Below, piece after piece: positions 51,021 through 60,011 of a stretch of DNA of 64,000 bases. The stretch's first letter is position 1. Each line of letters opens with the position of its first letter. Source of the stretch: Streptomyces sp. WZ-12 (GTDB lineage Bacteria; Actinomycetota; Actinomycetes; Streptomycetales; Streptomycetaceae); contig NZ_CP118574.1 in assembly GCF_028898845.1 (NCBI RefSeq), positions 3,348,001 to 3,412,000 of the forward strand, read 5' to 3'. The notes below the pieces were generated by a model. The model had not been told where the DNA came from and ran no database searches. It saw only the letters and a program-made list of their open reading frames with translations. The position numbers were made by a program, and so were the translations under genes.

Positions 51021-52031
51021 TCAGCCCCCGTCCGCGGCGGGCCGGGCGCCCGCCGCATCGATCAGTTCGCGCACCGCCCGCGCCACGGCCTCGGGATACT
51101 CCATCATCGCCACGTGCCCCGCCTCCGGAAGGGTCAGCAACCGTGAGCCGCGGAACGCCGCGGCCGCCCGCCGCGCCATCCGGGAGGAGACCAGGCGGTC
51201 GCGCCCACCGTAGACGAGGAGCGTGGGCGCCAGGACCCGTTCGGCCTGTCGCCACAGGCCGTGCTGGCCGCCGAGCGTGTAGGCGTTGACCAGACCGCGC
51301 GTCGCGCGCTCCATCGCCTCCCAGAAATAGGGGAGTTGAAGCCGTCGAGCGTACTCCTCGGCGGCGGCGCCGAAGCCCTCGGGGGTGATCCGGGCCGGGT
51401 CGCCGTAGCAGAGCGCCAGCACCTCGCGGGTGCGCTGCTCGGGCGTCCACTCGCGAGTGAGTCGGGCGAACAGCCGGGCCACGCCGGGGATCGCCAGCAG
51501 CGCGGTGGGCAGCGCCGTGCGCTGCGGCGGGAGTTCCGGCAGCGCGGGCGAGATCAGGGTGAGGGTGCGGACCAGATCGGGGCGGACGGCCGCGACCCGG
51601 GTCACGGCGGCGCCGCCCATGGAGTTGCCGAGGAGGTGGACGGGTCCGCGGCCGGTCGCGTCGAGGTAGCGGATGACCGCCCGGGCCTGCGCGCAGACCG
51701 CGTAGTTGCCGTCGTCCGGCGGCGGCGACTCGCCGAAGCCGGGGAGGTCGAGCGCCACGCCGTCCAGCCGGTCGGCGAGCAGGGACATCAGCTCCGACCA
51801 GTTCTGGGACGAGCCGCCGAGGCCGTGGACGAAGAGCGCGGGCTCGCGGTCCGGCGCGGCGGCGCCCGCCTGCGTCTCCGGGCGGTCGGCCGGGCTGCGC
51901 ACGGCCAGCGTCAGCCGCGGCGGCGAGGCCAACGCGACCCAGTCGACCAGTTCGTCCGGGGCGCCCGCTCCGGCCGGCGGCACCGGGAGGGCGGCGGCTG
52001 TCGCGGTGTCCGGCGACTCGGTCGAAGACAT
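51021..52031 (-). CDS. Alpha/beta hydrolase
   Basis: A 336-residue alpha/beta-hydrolase fold enzyme. The oxyanion region is FVHGLGGSSQNW, the nucleophile elbow is GNSMGG (Ser near residue 142), the acid is the Asp in YGGRDRLV, and the His is in PEAGHVAMMEYP, completing the triad. It is cytoplasmic, as no signal is seen. The substrate is not predictable; the lid resembles esterases and epoxide hydrolases. It heads a two-gene unit with the DUF3152 protein. Confidence 0.92.
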   Translation of the reverse strand: MSSTESPDTATAAALPVPPAGAGAPDELVDWVALASPPRLTLAVRSPADRPETQAGAAAPDREPALFVHGLGGSSQNWSELMSLLADRLDGVALDLPGFGESPPPDDGNYAVCAQARAVIRYLDATGRGPVHLLGNSMGGAAVTRVAAVRPDLVRTLTLISPALPELPPQRTALPTALLAIPGVARLFARLTREWTPEQRTREVLALCYGDPARITPEGFGAAAEEYARRLQLPYFWEAMERATRGLVNAYTLGGQHGLWRQAERVLAPTLLVYGGRDRLVSSRMARRAAAAFRGSRLLTLPEAGHVAMMEYPEAVARAVRELIDAAGARPAADGG

Positions 52032-52180
52032 ACTGTCGATGTTACGAGACGATCACGCCCCCGATTGTGTGTTCGCGGTCACACACCGCATCGCGCCGCC
52101 GCAACCGCTCTCCTAGGCTCGTATCAGGGCGAACGCCCACGACGGGCCACGCCCCGGAAAGCACCGGAAAGGGAGCCACC

Positions 52181-52405
52181 ATGCGCGTCGACCCGACAGA
52201 TCCCGACACCTTCGAGGAAGCGGCCGAGGCCCCGGCGGCCGGCCCGTTCGACGTGGAGGCCCCGGAGGCCGACGCCGCCGAGCAGCACGCCGATCTCGCA
52301 CCTCAGCGCGACGACACCATGACCGGCGGGGACTACTCGGCGAACGAGGCGGACCGCGCCGAACAGGCCCGGGTCGTCGAGCTCAACGAAGACGAATACC
52401 GATGA
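52181..52405 (+). CDS. Small acidic protein
   Basis: A 74-residue, strongly acidic, probably disordered protein (EEAAEAPAAGPFDVEAPEA; ending VVELNEDEYR). GGGAG seven bases before the ATG supports translation. No domain is recognised. It is divergent from the hydrolase gene and upstream of the TetR gene. Confidence 0.7.
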   Translation: MRVDPTDPDTFEEAAEAPAAGPFDVEAPEADAAEQHADLAPQRDDTMTGGDYSANEADRAEQARVVELNEDEYR

Positions 52406-52553
52406 CCTGGGGCGTTATGTCGGCATCGAGGAACGGGGCCGGGCAGAATTTCTCGCCGCGTACCGCGCACAGTCCCGTTACCCAAAAGTACGATGACGGC
52501 CGCGGTTCACCACCTTGTACGGACCGCGAACGGAACGATCACTGGGAGGCAGC

Positions 52554-53195
52554 GTGAGCGCCATCGAGCAGACCGAGGCCGCGCGCCCGCGAGGCACACG
52601 CCTGCCACGCCGAGCCCGACGGAACCAACTCCTGGGCGCGGCCCAGGAAGTCTTCGTCGCGCAGGGCTACCACGCGGCCGCGATGGACGACATCGCCGAG
52701 CGGGCGGGCGTCAGCAAGCCGGTGCTCTACCAGCACTTCCCCGGGAAGCTGGAGCTGTACCTGGCCCTGCTCGACCAGCACTGCGACGCCCTGCTGCAGT
52801 CGGTGCGCGCGGCGCTTGAGTCGACCAACGACAACAAGCAGCGGGTGGCGGCCACGATGGACGCCTACTTCGCGTACGTGGAGGACCCCGGCGGCGCCTT
52901 CCGGCTGGTCTTCGAGTCGGACCTGACCAACGAGCCGGCCGTGCGTGAGCGGGTGGACAAGGTGTCCCTGGAGTGCGCCGAGGCGATAAGCGCGGTGATC
53001 GCGGAGGACACCGGGCTCTCCCGGGACGAGTCGATGCTGCTGGCCGTGGGCCTGGGCGGGGTCTCCCAGGTGGTGGCCCGCTACTGGCTGTCCTCGGAGA
53101 GCACCGTCCCGCGGAGCACCGCGGTGCAGTTGCTGACCTCGCTCGCCTGGAAGGGCATCGCCGGATTCCCGCTGCACGGCAGCGACACACACTGA
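52554..53195 (+). CDS. TetR-family transcriptional regulator
   Basis: A 213-residue TetR regulator. The DNA-binding domain spans roughly residues 20-70: RRNQLLGAAQEVFVAQGYHA, then MDDIAERAGVSKPVLYQHFP. The C-terminal helical ligand domain is TetR_C-like and Glu/Val-rich. GTG at 52554 follows GGGAGGC. The target is unknown; no divergent partner with an obvious operator is adjacent. Confidence 0.94.
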   Translation: MSAIEQTEAARPRGTRLPRRARRNQLLGAAQEVFVAQGYHAAAMDDIAERAGVSKPVLYQHFPGKLELYLALLDQHCDALLQSVRAALESTNDNKQRVAATMDAYFAYVEDPGGAFRLVFESDLTNEPAVRERVDKVSLECAEAISAVIAEDTGLSRDESMLLAVGLGGVSQVVARYWLSSESTVPRSTAVQLLTSLAWKGIAGFPLHGSDTH

Positions 53196-53288
53196 GCGTG
53201 TTCGCTGCTGGCGTGGGCGACGGCGGCGTTCTCCGTCCCCGTACCGGGCTAATGTGTGCTGCGTACCGCGCGGTTGGCCGCGCACCTT

Positions 53289-53306
53289 CCCCAGCCGACG
53301 CTGGGG
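53289..53306 (+). terminator. Short hairpin between TetR and DUF3107 genes
   Basis: CCCCAGC-CGAC-GCTGGGG, a 7-bp stem, about 95 bases after the TetR stop and 32 bases before the DUF3107 start. It may be a weak terminator or a leader structure of the DUF3107 transcript. Confidence 0.4.
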
Positions 53307-53337
53307 GAACCCCAGAGCATTCGGAGGGACAGAAGCC

Positions 53338-53565
53338 GTGGAGGTCAAGATCGGCGTGCAGCACGCGCCCCGCGAGATCGTTCTGGAGAGCGGGCAGTCT
53401 GCCGAAGAGGTCGAGCGCGCAGTGAGCGAGGCGCTGTCCGGCAAGGCGGAGCTGCTGGCCCTCGTGGACGACCACGGTCGCAAGGTCCTCGTAGCGGCGG
53501 ACCGGGTGGCCTACGTGGAGATCGGCGAGCCGTCGACCCGCAAGGTCGGCTTCGGCGCGCCCTGA
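53338..53565 (+). CDS. DUF3107 family protein
   Basis: A 75-residue conserved actinobacterial protein of the DUF3107 family (VEVKIGVQHAPREIVLESGQ; ending YVEIGEPSTRKVGFG). The pattern suggests a small ubiquitin-like or ferredoxin-like alpha/beta fold, and the function is unknown. GGAGGG lies nine bases before the GTG. A very strong terminator follows. Confidence 0.88.
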   Translation: MEVKIGVQHAPREIVLESGQSAEEVERAVSEALSGKAELLALVDDHGRKVLVAADRVAYVEIGEPSTRKVGFGAP

Positions 53566-53604
53566 GCGGCGGGCCACGTCGGCGCCGACGGCGCTGAGTA
53601 GGGG

Positions 53605-53652
53605 CATGGGGCGGCGGCCCGGAGACACTTCTCTCCGGGCCGCCGCCCCATG
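53605..53652. terminator. 21-bp stem terminator after DUF3107
   Basis: A perfect 21-bp inverted repeat (arms 53605-53625 and 53632-53652) with a six-base loop, 40 bases past the DUF3107 stop. One of the strongest hairpins in the window. Confidence 0.85.
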
Positions 53653-53817
53653 TCGTCGTCAGCGCGCGGCCGAAATCCCTTGCCCGATGGCCGGACGAGG
53701 GCGCACGCTGGCCGGACAAGCGGGCCCCGCCGGAGGGTTGTCGCCGGCGGCCCTTGGGTACGACCGCCTACGACCGATTTGTTCGACCGATCGGCCTCGT
53801 CAGCGGGAGGGAACGCC

Positions 53818-54111
53818 ATGATCTGGGAAGCGCTCGGCGCCGTGATCGTCGGATACGCCATCGCCCTGTCCGCCCGGCGCTGGCTGCCGGAGCGGTTTCC
53901 CGACCCGACCCTGACGCTGGCCACGGGCCCCGTCGCCGCGCTGCTCGGCGCGCTGCTGACCCGCTCGATCCTGGGCCCGGACCACCCGTGGCAGGTGATG
54001 GTCGCCGCGGTCGCGGTGGGCGCGGCGCTGCTGTCGGTCCTGGTGCGCCCGCCGCGCCGCCGGCCCCGCCGCCCGTCCGCCCCGCTCAAGCGTCACCGGA
54101 CGGCCTGTTGA
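53818..54111 (+). CDS. Small two- to three-span membrane protein
   Basis: A 97-residue protein with hydrophobic stretches at about 2-18, 38-52 and 58-76, and an Arg/Pro-rich C-terminal tail. GGGAGG six bases before the ATG is a strong ribosome site. Homologues occur as small integral membrane proteins in Streptomyces. Function unknown. It is convergent with the ferritin-like gene 28 bases away. Confidence 0.78.
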   Translation: MIWEALGAVIVGYAIALSARRWLPERFPDPTLTLATGPVAALLGALLTRSILGPDHPWQVMVAAVAVGAALLSVLVRPPRRRPRRPSAPLKRHRTAC

Positions 54112-54139
54112 CCGTCCGGTGTCCGTCGCCGGTGTGCCT

Positions 54140-54877
54140 TCAGGCCGCCAGGCCCAGCGCCGACATCCGCTTGGTGTGCGCCTCGGTGATCCGGGAGAAC
54201 ATCCGGCCCACCTCCGCGAGGTCGAAGCCGTCGGCGACGCCGCCGACCAGCATCGTGGAGAGCGCGTCACGGTCCGCGACCACCCGCTGGGCCTGCGAGA
54301 GCGCCTCGCCCATCAGCCGGCGGGCCCACAGCGCCAGCCGCCCGCCGACCCGCGGATCGGCGTCGATGGCCGCCCGGACCTTCTCCACCGCGAAGGTGGC
54401 GTGCCCGGTGTCGTCCAGCACCGCGAGCACCAGGTCCCGGGTGTCGGCGTCCAGCCGGGCGGCGACCTCCCGGTAGAAGTCGCTCGCGATCGAGTCGCCG
54501 ACGTACGCCTTGACCAGGCCCTCCAGCCAGTCCGACGGCGCGGTCTGGCGGTGGAACTCGTCCAGCGCCGCGGCGAACGGCTCCATCGCCTCGTTGGGCT
54601 CCGCCTCGATCTCCGAGAGCCGGTCCCGCAGCCGCTCGAAGTGGTGGAATTCCGCCGAGGCCATCTTGGCCAGTTCGGCCTTGTCGTCCATCGTGGGGGC
54701 CAGCTTGGCGTCCTCCGCCAGGCGCTCGAAGGCGGACAGCTCGCCGTACGCGAGCGCGCCGAGCAGATCGATCACGGCGGCCCGGTACTGCGGGTCCGCG
54801 GATGCCCGTGCCCAGTCCTGGGCGGCGATTCCGGTGTGTTCCTGCGCGTCAGCAGCGGCGTTGTCAGGCGTCTCCAT
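54140..54877 (-). CDS. Ferritin-like fold protein (MiaE_2-type)
   Basis: A 245-residue all-helical protein of the ferritin-like superfamily, MiaE-related actinobacterial group. Likely di-iron ligands are Glu in LAYGELSAFERLAED, the EFHHFERL motif (ExxH), and a later Asp/His pair in DDTGHATFAVEK. Relatives include tRNA hydroxylases and unknown oxidases; no substrate can be given. ATG at 54877 has a weak ribosome site. It is divergent from the DEAD-box helicase gene. Confidence 0.85.
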   Translation of the reverse strand: METPDNAAADAQEHTGIAAQDWARASADPQYRAAVIDLLGALAYGELSAFERLAEDAKLAPTMDDKAELAKMASAEFHHFERLRDRLSEIEAEPNEAMEPFAAALDEFHRQTAPSDWLEGLVKAYVGDSIASDFYREVAARLDADTRDLVLAVLDDTGHATFAVEKVRAAIDADPRVGGRLALWARRLMGEALSQAQRVVADRDALSTMLVGGVADGFDLAEVGRMFSRITEAHTKRMSALGLAA

Positions 54878-55302
54878 GACCGCACAATAGCCCGCTTGAC
54901 GGGCCATGGAAGGCCCTGGTCAGCCACGGCTCGGCCACCCGTACGTGTGATCGTCGACACCGCTCCGGCGTGCCGTGATGAATTCCTCAGCCATACACGC
55001 CTTCGGATTCACAGGCGATTTCCGGGGTACAGTGCTAAAGGACCCGCCGAGTATCGGTGGGTCGTTCCACGAAAGCGGATGCCCGGTCGGTGGCCCGATC
55101 GGCTCCAACCGACCGCCCTTCGCGCGGCGCGTGTCCACGTACGCGCGGCAGGAGGGACACCGCTCGCGGCGAGAGCGCCTGAGCGACGGCAGTGGTCCCG
55201 CCCCGTCCGGCCCCCTCGGGCCGGCGCCGTACGAACCCGTACGACGGTGCGGTACGACCCCCTCCGCCGCCTCTCTCCGCGTCTCACAGAAGAGGCAAGA
55301 CT

Positions 55303-57531
55303 CTGTCTACGACGTTTCGAGAACTCGGGATCTTCCCCGAGACCGCCGAGGCCCTGGAAGCCGTCGGCATCGTTTCCCCCTTTCCCATCCAGGAGCTGAC
55401 GCTCCCCGTCGCCCTCTCCGGCAATGACGTCATCGGCCAGGCCAAGACCGGCACCGGCAAGACGCTGGGCTTCGGCCTGCCGCTGCTGGAGCGGGTCACC
55501 GTCCCCGCCGACGTCGAGGCCGGCCGGGCCGCCCCCGAGCAGCTCACCGAGGCGCCGCAGGCCCTCGTCGTGGTGCCCACCCGTGAGCTGTGCCAGCAGG
55601 TCACCAACGACCTGCTGACCGCGGGCAAGGTCCGCAACGTCCGGGTGCTGGCGATCTACGGTGGCCGCGCGTACGAGCCGCAGGTCGAGGCGCTCCAGAA
55701 GGGCGTCGACGTGGTCGTCGGCACGCCCGGCCGACTGCTCGACCTCGCCGGCCAGAAGAAGCTGAACCTGTCGCGGGTGCGCTCCCTCGTCCTGGACGAG
55801 GCCGACGAGATGCTCGACCTGGGCTTCCTGCCCGACGTCGAGAAGATCATCCAGCTTCTGCCGGCCAAGCGGCAGACCATGCTGTTCTCCGCGACCATGC
55901 CCGGCCAGGTCATCTCGCTGGCCCGCCGCTACATGTCGCAGCCGACGCACATCCGTGCCACCGCCCCGGACGACCAGGGCGCGACGGTCGCCAACATCAC
56001 CCAGCACGTCTACCGCGCGCACTCCATGGACAAGCCGGAGATGGTCGCGCGCATCCTCCAGGCCGAGGGCCGCGGGCTGGCGATGGTGTTCTGCCGCACC
56101 AAGCGGACCGCCGCCGACATCGCCGACCAGTTGTCCCGCCGCGGCTTCGCGTCCGGCGCGGTCCACGGCGACCTCGGCCAGGGCGCCCGCGAGCAGGCGC
56201 TGCGCGCCTTCCGCAACGGCAAGGTCGACGTCCTGGTCTGCACCGACGTCGCCGCCCGCGGCATCGACGTCGAGGGCGTGACGCACGTCATCAACTACCA
56301 GTCCCCCGAGGACGAGAAGACCTATCTGCACCGCATCGGCCGCACCGGCCGGGCGGGCGCCAAGGGCACCGCGGTCACCCTCGTCGACTGGGACGACATC
56401 CCGCGCTGGAAGCTGATCAACAAGGCGCTGGAGCTGTCGTTCGACGAGCCGGAGGAGACCTACTCCACCTCGCCGCACCTCTACGCGCAGCTGAACATCC
56501 CCGAGGGCACCAAGGGCGTGCTGCCGCGCGCCGAGCGGACCCGGGCCGGGCTGGCCGCCGAAGAGGTCGAGGACCTGGGCGAGACCGGGGGCCGCGGACG
56601 CGGCCGTCGGCCCGGCGGCCGCGCCGAGCGGGACGTCCAGGAGGAGCCCCGGCGCACCCGGACGCCGCGCCAGCGGCGCCGGACGCGCGGCGGGGCACTG
56701 GTCGAGGAGTCGGCGGCCGCGCCGCAGGCGACGGATGCCGCGGACACCGCGGTGAGCACCGCCGAGGACACCGAGGCACCGGCCCGGCGGACGCCCCGGC
56801 GTCGGCGCCGTACCCGCGGCGCGGTGACGGCCGACGCGACCCAGGCCACGACCGGCGAGTCCGCGGTCATCGAGCCCGCGGACACCGACGCCGGCGACGC
56901 CGTCGCCGCGGCCGCGGTGCCGGCCCCCGCGGCCGAGCCGGACGCCGAGCCGGCCAAGCCGCGCCGGCGCCGTACCCGCAGTGCCGCCAAGGCCGCCGCG
57001 GAGACGGTGAGCGAGGCGGCGGAGGCCCCGGCGGCCGTGGCCGAGGCGGCGCAGGAGACCGTGGCCGAGGTCGCTCCGGAGAAGCCCAAGCGCACCCGTA
57101 AGCGGACGGCCGCCAAGAAGACGGCCCCCGCGGAGGCCGCCGAGGCCGCCGTGGCGACCGCCGAGGGCACCGACGTCGCGGAGGCGGAGGCGCCGGCCAA
57201 GCCCAAGCGCACCCGGACCCGTAAGGCGGCGGCCACCAAGCCCGCGGCCGAGGCCGCGGTGGAGACCGCCGAGGGCGCCGACGCCGCGCCGGCGAAGCCG
57301 AAGCGGACCCGAAAGACGGCCGCGGCCAAGGCCGTTGCCGCCGAGCCGGCCGTCGTCGAGGGTGCCGAGGAGGCCCCCGCCAAGCCGAAGCGGACCCGTA
57401 AGACCGCGGCCGCGAAGGTCGCCGCGGACGCCCCGGAGGCAGTGGACGGCGCGGAGGCCAAGCCCAAGCGCACCCGCAAGCGGACCACCGCCAAGAAGAC
57501 GGCCGCTGCCGAGGCCCCCGCCGAGGGCTGA
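55303..57531 (+). CDS. DEAD-box RNA helicase with basic repeat tail
   Basis: About 742 residues. The helicase core has Q-motif FPIQ, AKTGTGKT at 47-54, PTRELC, TPGRL, VLDEADEM, SATMP, ARGIDVEG and HRIGRTGRAG. From about residue 430 to the end there is an Arg-, then Ala/Lys-rich tail with repeated KPKRTRK(T/R)xAAK units, like histone-H1-type tails, expected to bind RNA. It acts in RNA unwinding or ribosome assembly. No ATG/GTG/TTG with a ribosome site is near the conserved N-terminus; a CTG at 55303 with GAGG seven bases upstream best fits. An upstream GTG at 55192 would add 37 unconserved residues. Confidence 0.93.
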   Translation: MSTTFRELGIFPETAEALEAVGIVSPFPIQELTLPVALSGNDVIGQAKTGTGKTLGFGLPLLERVTVPADVEAGRAAPEQLTEAPQALVVVPTRELCQQVTNDLLTAGKVRNVRVLAIYGGRAYEPQVEALQKGVDVVVGTPGRLLDLAGQKKLNLSRVRSLVLDEADEMLDLGFLPDVEKIIQLLPAKRQTMLFSATMPGQVISLARRYMSQPTHIRATAPDDQGATVANITQHVYRAHSMDKPEMVARILQAEGRGLAMVFCRTKRTAADIADQLSRRGFASGAVHGDLGQGAREQALRAFRNGKVDVLVCTDVAARGIDVEGVTHVINYQSPEDEKTYLHRIGRTGRAGAKGTAVTLVDWDDIPRWKLINKALELSFDEPEETYSTSPHLYAQLNIPEGTKGVLPRAERTRAGLAAEEVEDLGETGGRGRGRRPGGRAERDVQEEPRRTRTPRQRRRTRGGALVEESAAAPQATDAADTAVSTAEDTEAPARRTPRRRRRTRGAVTADATQATTGESAVIEPADTDAGDAVAAAAVPAPAAEPDAEPAKPRRRRTRSAAKAAAETVSEAAEAPAAVAEAAQETVAEVAPEKPKRTRKRTAAKKTAPAEAAEAAVATAEGTDVAEAEAPAKPKRTRTRKAAATKPAAEAAVETAEGADAAPAKPKRTRKTAAAKAVAAEPAVVEGAEEAPAKPKRTRKTAAAKVAADAPEAVDGAEAKPKRTRKRTTAKKTAAAEAPAEG

Positions 57532-57558
57532 TCTCCCGCTCCACCAACGGCAGTTGAC

Positions 57559-57590
57559 GACCCGGCCCCGCCTCGCGCGGGCGCCGGGTC
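57559..57590 (+). terminator. Hairpin after the DEAD-box helicase
   Basis: GACCCGGC and GCCGGGTC form an 8-bp stem with a 16-base GC-rich loop, 28 bases past the helicase stop. Confidence 0.55.
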
Positions 57591-57677
57591 GCCGGCGTTC
57601 CGGGGGCGCTCGCCGGGCCGGGCCGCGCCGCCCTCCCGAACGCGTTTGCGCCGGTCAGCGCCCGATAACCTCACCCC

Positions 57678-58574
57678 ATGAGCACGCCGCCCACCCTCAC
57701 CCTGCCGTCGTGCGCCCGCGCGCACCGGCTCGACACCGAGCGCGGTGGGTTCGCCGTGCACGACGCCCGCCCCGACGGCACCCCTGTCGGCACCGCCCTC
57801 CTGGTGCCCGGGTTCACCGGCAGCAAGGAGGACTTCATCGCCCTGCTGGCGCCGCTGGCCGCGGCCGGGTTCCGGGCGGTCGCGGTGGACGGCCGCGGAC
57901 AGCACGAGTCCCCCAGCCCCCGCGACCAACGGGCCTACGAACAGCGGGAGTTGGCGCTCGACGTGCTGGCCCAGGCGCGGGCCGTACGGACGCCCGACGG
58001 CGACCCGCCGCACCTGCTGGGGCACTCCCTGGGCGGACTGGTCTCCCGAGCCGCCGCGCTGCGCGAGCCGGCGGCGTTCCGTTCGCTCACGGTCCTCAGT
58101 TCCGGGCCGGCGGCCATCGATCCGGCCCAGCAGCACCGGGTGCGGATGCTGATCGACGCGCTCGGAACGATGACCATGGAGCGGGTGTGGGAGGCGATGC
58201 GGGCCCTGGACCCCGCGCCGACCGACGCCGCCGGGACCACCGCGGCGGGGTCGCCCCCGGAGGCGCAGGCGCCCGAGATCGCCGCGTTCCTGCGGCAACG
58301 TTGGCTGAACACCGTCCCCGAGCAGCTGATCGCGACCGGCCGGCAGATGCTCACCGAGCCGGACCGGGTCGACGAGCTGGCCCGCACCGGGCTGCCGGTG
58401 CACGTCGTCTCCGGGGCCGTCGACTACGCCTGGCCGGTGCCGCTGATGGACGCGATGGCCCGCCGGCTCCGCGCCCACCGCACCGTCATCGAGGGCGCCG
58501 AACACTCCCCCAACGCCGAACGGCCGGAGCGGACCGCGACGGCGCTGGCGGACTTCTGGCGCGCGGTCGGCTGA
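57678..58574 (+). CDS. Alpha/beta hydrolase
   Basis: A 298-residue alpha/beta hydrolase. Oxyanion region LLVPGFTGSKEDF, nucleophile elbow GHSLGG, acid Asp in GAVDYAWP and His in GAEHSPNAERP complete the triad. It is cytoplasmic and of unknown substrate. The ATG at 57678 is the natural start. It is convergent with the NYN gene, 21 bases apart. Confidence 0.92.
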   Translation: MSTPPTLTLPSCARAHRLDTERGGFAVHDARPDGTPVGTALLVPGFTGSKEDFIALLAPLAAAGFRAVAVDGRGQHESPSPRDQRAYEQRELALDVLAQARAVRTPDGDPPHLLGHSLGGLVSRAAALREPAAFRSLTVLSSGPAAIDPAQQHRVRMLIDALGTMTMERVWEAMRALDPAPTDAAGTTAAGSPPEAQAPEIAAFLRQRWLNTVPEQLIATGRQMLTEPDRVDELARTGLPVHVVSGAVDYAWPVPLMDAMARRLRAHRTVIEGAEHSPNAERPERTATALADFWRAVG

Positions 58575-58595
58575 CCGCCGCCGCGTCCGCGACGG

Positions 58596-59525
58596 CTAGA
58601 AGCGCCCGTGGACGTGGTCCCAGAACCCGTCGCGCAGCACCCGCCGCAGGTCGGCGTGGCCGCGCAGCGAGTGGTTGAGCAGCGCCTCCGCCGCGGTGAG
58701 CAGCTCCTGGTCGACGGTGCCGGGCAGATACGGGTGGCCGGGCAGCAGCTCGGCCACCCACGCCGGGCCGCGCTCGGACAGCCACTGCGCGGCGACCCGC
58801 GCCCCCACGAACCGGACCTCCTCGCGGGACGGCACCGGCCCCTCGCCGGCCCCCGCCTCCGCGCCCTCGCCGGCCGTCCGCCGGGTCACATAGGGCTTGC
58901 AGAAGTCCAGGTCGAAGGTGCGGGCGCTGTCCACCTCCCACATCAGCGGCTCGGCCTGGTTGCGGCCGCCCGGGGCGGCCTCGATGCCCCACAGGTGGAC
59001 CCGGGCGCCGTACCCCTGGGCCGCCTCCACCGCGGAGACCAGGTCCTCGTCGCCGCCGATCAGCACCGCGTCGCTGATCGCCCGGTGCCGGGCCAGCGAC
59101 TCCAGATCACTGCGGATCAGCGAGTCCACGCCCTTCTGCTGGTTGTGGGCGTTGAGGTTGCCGAGCCGGACCTTGACGTCGGGGAGCTCGGCGATCCGCT
59201 GCTGTTCCGGGGTGTGGATCCGACGGCGGGCGCCGTCGTACCAGTAGACCCGCAGCAGCCGGCTGTCCGGGAAGATCGTGCGCGCCTTGTCGATGAACGC
59301 CTCGATGAGCCCCTCGGCGTCCAGCCCGAACGCCTTGCGGTCCTCGGTGCCGGCGACCAGCCGCCCGGCCGCGGCGTAGACGTAGCCGGCGTCGGCGAAG
59401 ACCGCGTGGGTGGACGGTGTGGTGGCGACCTCCGCGAGGACCCGGGCGAGCAGCTCGTTGGTGCGCTCGATGCCGGCGGCGAGCGACGCGAGGTCGGTGG
59501 TGCCCGTGGGCTGGCGGTCGTTCAT
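58596..59525 (-). CDS. NYN-domain (PIN-like) putative ribonuclease
   Basis: A 309-residue protein with an N-terminal NYN domain. Acidic active-site positions are visible in VFADAGYVYAAAGR (about residue 42), KGVDSLIRSDLESL and LIGGDEDLVSAVEAA. NYN proteins are metal-dependent RNases related to PIN domains. The C-terminal third (from EEVRFVGARVAAQWLSERG) is a helical region probably binding RNA or DNA. ATG at 59525 has a weak ribosome site. A SigR-like promoter lies about 35 bases upstream. Confidence 0.88.
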   Translation of the reverse strand: MNDRQPTGTTDLASLAAGIERTNELLARVLAEVATTPSTHAVFADAGYVYAAAGRLVAGTEDRKAFGLDAEGLIEAFIDKARTIFPDSRLLRVYWYDGARRRIHTPEQQRIAELPDVKVRLGNLNAHNQQKGVDSLIRSDLESLARHRAISDAVLIGGDEDLVSAVEAAQGYGARVHLWGIEAAPGGRNQAEPLMWEVDSARTFDLDFCKPYVTRRTAGEGAEAGAGEGPVPSREEVRFVGARVAAQWLSERGPAWVAELLPGHPYLPGTVDQELLTAAEALLNHSLRGHADLRRVLRDGFWDHVHGRF

Positions 59526-59562
59526 TGCGGACCCATTGTCCGGGCGGGCGCTGGACAGGCAC

Positions 59563-59589
59563 AACCACAGCAGTTCCACAGCGGTTCCC
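59563..59589 (-). promoter_or_regulatory. SigR-like promoter for the NYN gene
   Basis: On the minus strand GGGAAC (59589-59584), 18 bases, GTT (59565-59563), one base off the SigR consensus. The predicted start of transcription is about 30 bases before the NYN ATG. Confidence 0.5.
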
Positions 59590-59630
59590 GTGCCAGATTC
59601 CTTAGCCCATGAAAAAATTTCCTTAGCGTA

Positions 59631-59657
59631 GGGAATCATTTCAGCTCTAGGCTCGTT
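59631..59657 (+). promoter_or_regulatory. SigR promoter for the 51-residue protein gene
   Basis: GGGAAT (59631-59636), 18 bases, GTT (59655-59657) is an exact SigR consensus. It lies 88 bases upstream of the small gene's ATG and diverges from the SigR-like promoter of the NYN gene. Confidence 0.75.
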
Positions 59658-59744
59658 GTACCCGTACGGAACGCCCGACGACGATGCCGGGCGATCCGCT
59701 CGAAGAGATCTCCACAGGAGGATCAGACGAAGGGAGAAGCCCGT

Positions 59745-59900
59745 ATGCGCTTCGAGATCATGCGCCTGGACGATGCCGACGGCGCCGCCGTGGACAGCAC
59801 CGTCGTGGACGCCGCCTCCGTCAACAAGATCGTGCAGCAGGCCGCCGCCATTGGACAGCGGATCTACATCCGCCCTGCTGACACCGCCGCCGCGCGCTGA
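59745..59900 (+). CDS. Conserved 51-residue protein
   Basis: A small protein starting MRFEIMRLDDADG, followed by VDSTVVDAASVNKIVQQA and ending in a basic/Ala tail. A strong AGGGAG seven bases before the ATG, good codon bias and a terminator downstream support it. The central segment is a likely amphipathic helix. I recall close relatives in many Streptomyces but no function. An exact SigR-type promoter upstream suggests induction by thiol-oxidative stress. Confidence 0.8.
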   Translation: MRFEIMRLDDADGAAVDSTVVDAASVNKIVQQAAAIGQRIYIRPADTAAAR

Positions 59901-59957
59901 CCGCCGGCCGCCGACCGCGCCCCGGACGATGACGTAACGCGCGGTGCCGACGACGCA

Positions 59958-59994
59958 CGAAGCCCCCGCACGGACCTGCCGTACGGGGGCTTCG
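59958..59994. terminator. Bidirectional terminator
   Basis: A 16-bp stem with one mismatch (arms around CGAAGCCCCCG and CGGGGGCTTCG) and a five-base loop, between the convergent 51-residue gene and marC. Confidence 0.75.
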
Positions 59995-60011
59995 CGGTGT
60001 CCGGGAGGGGT

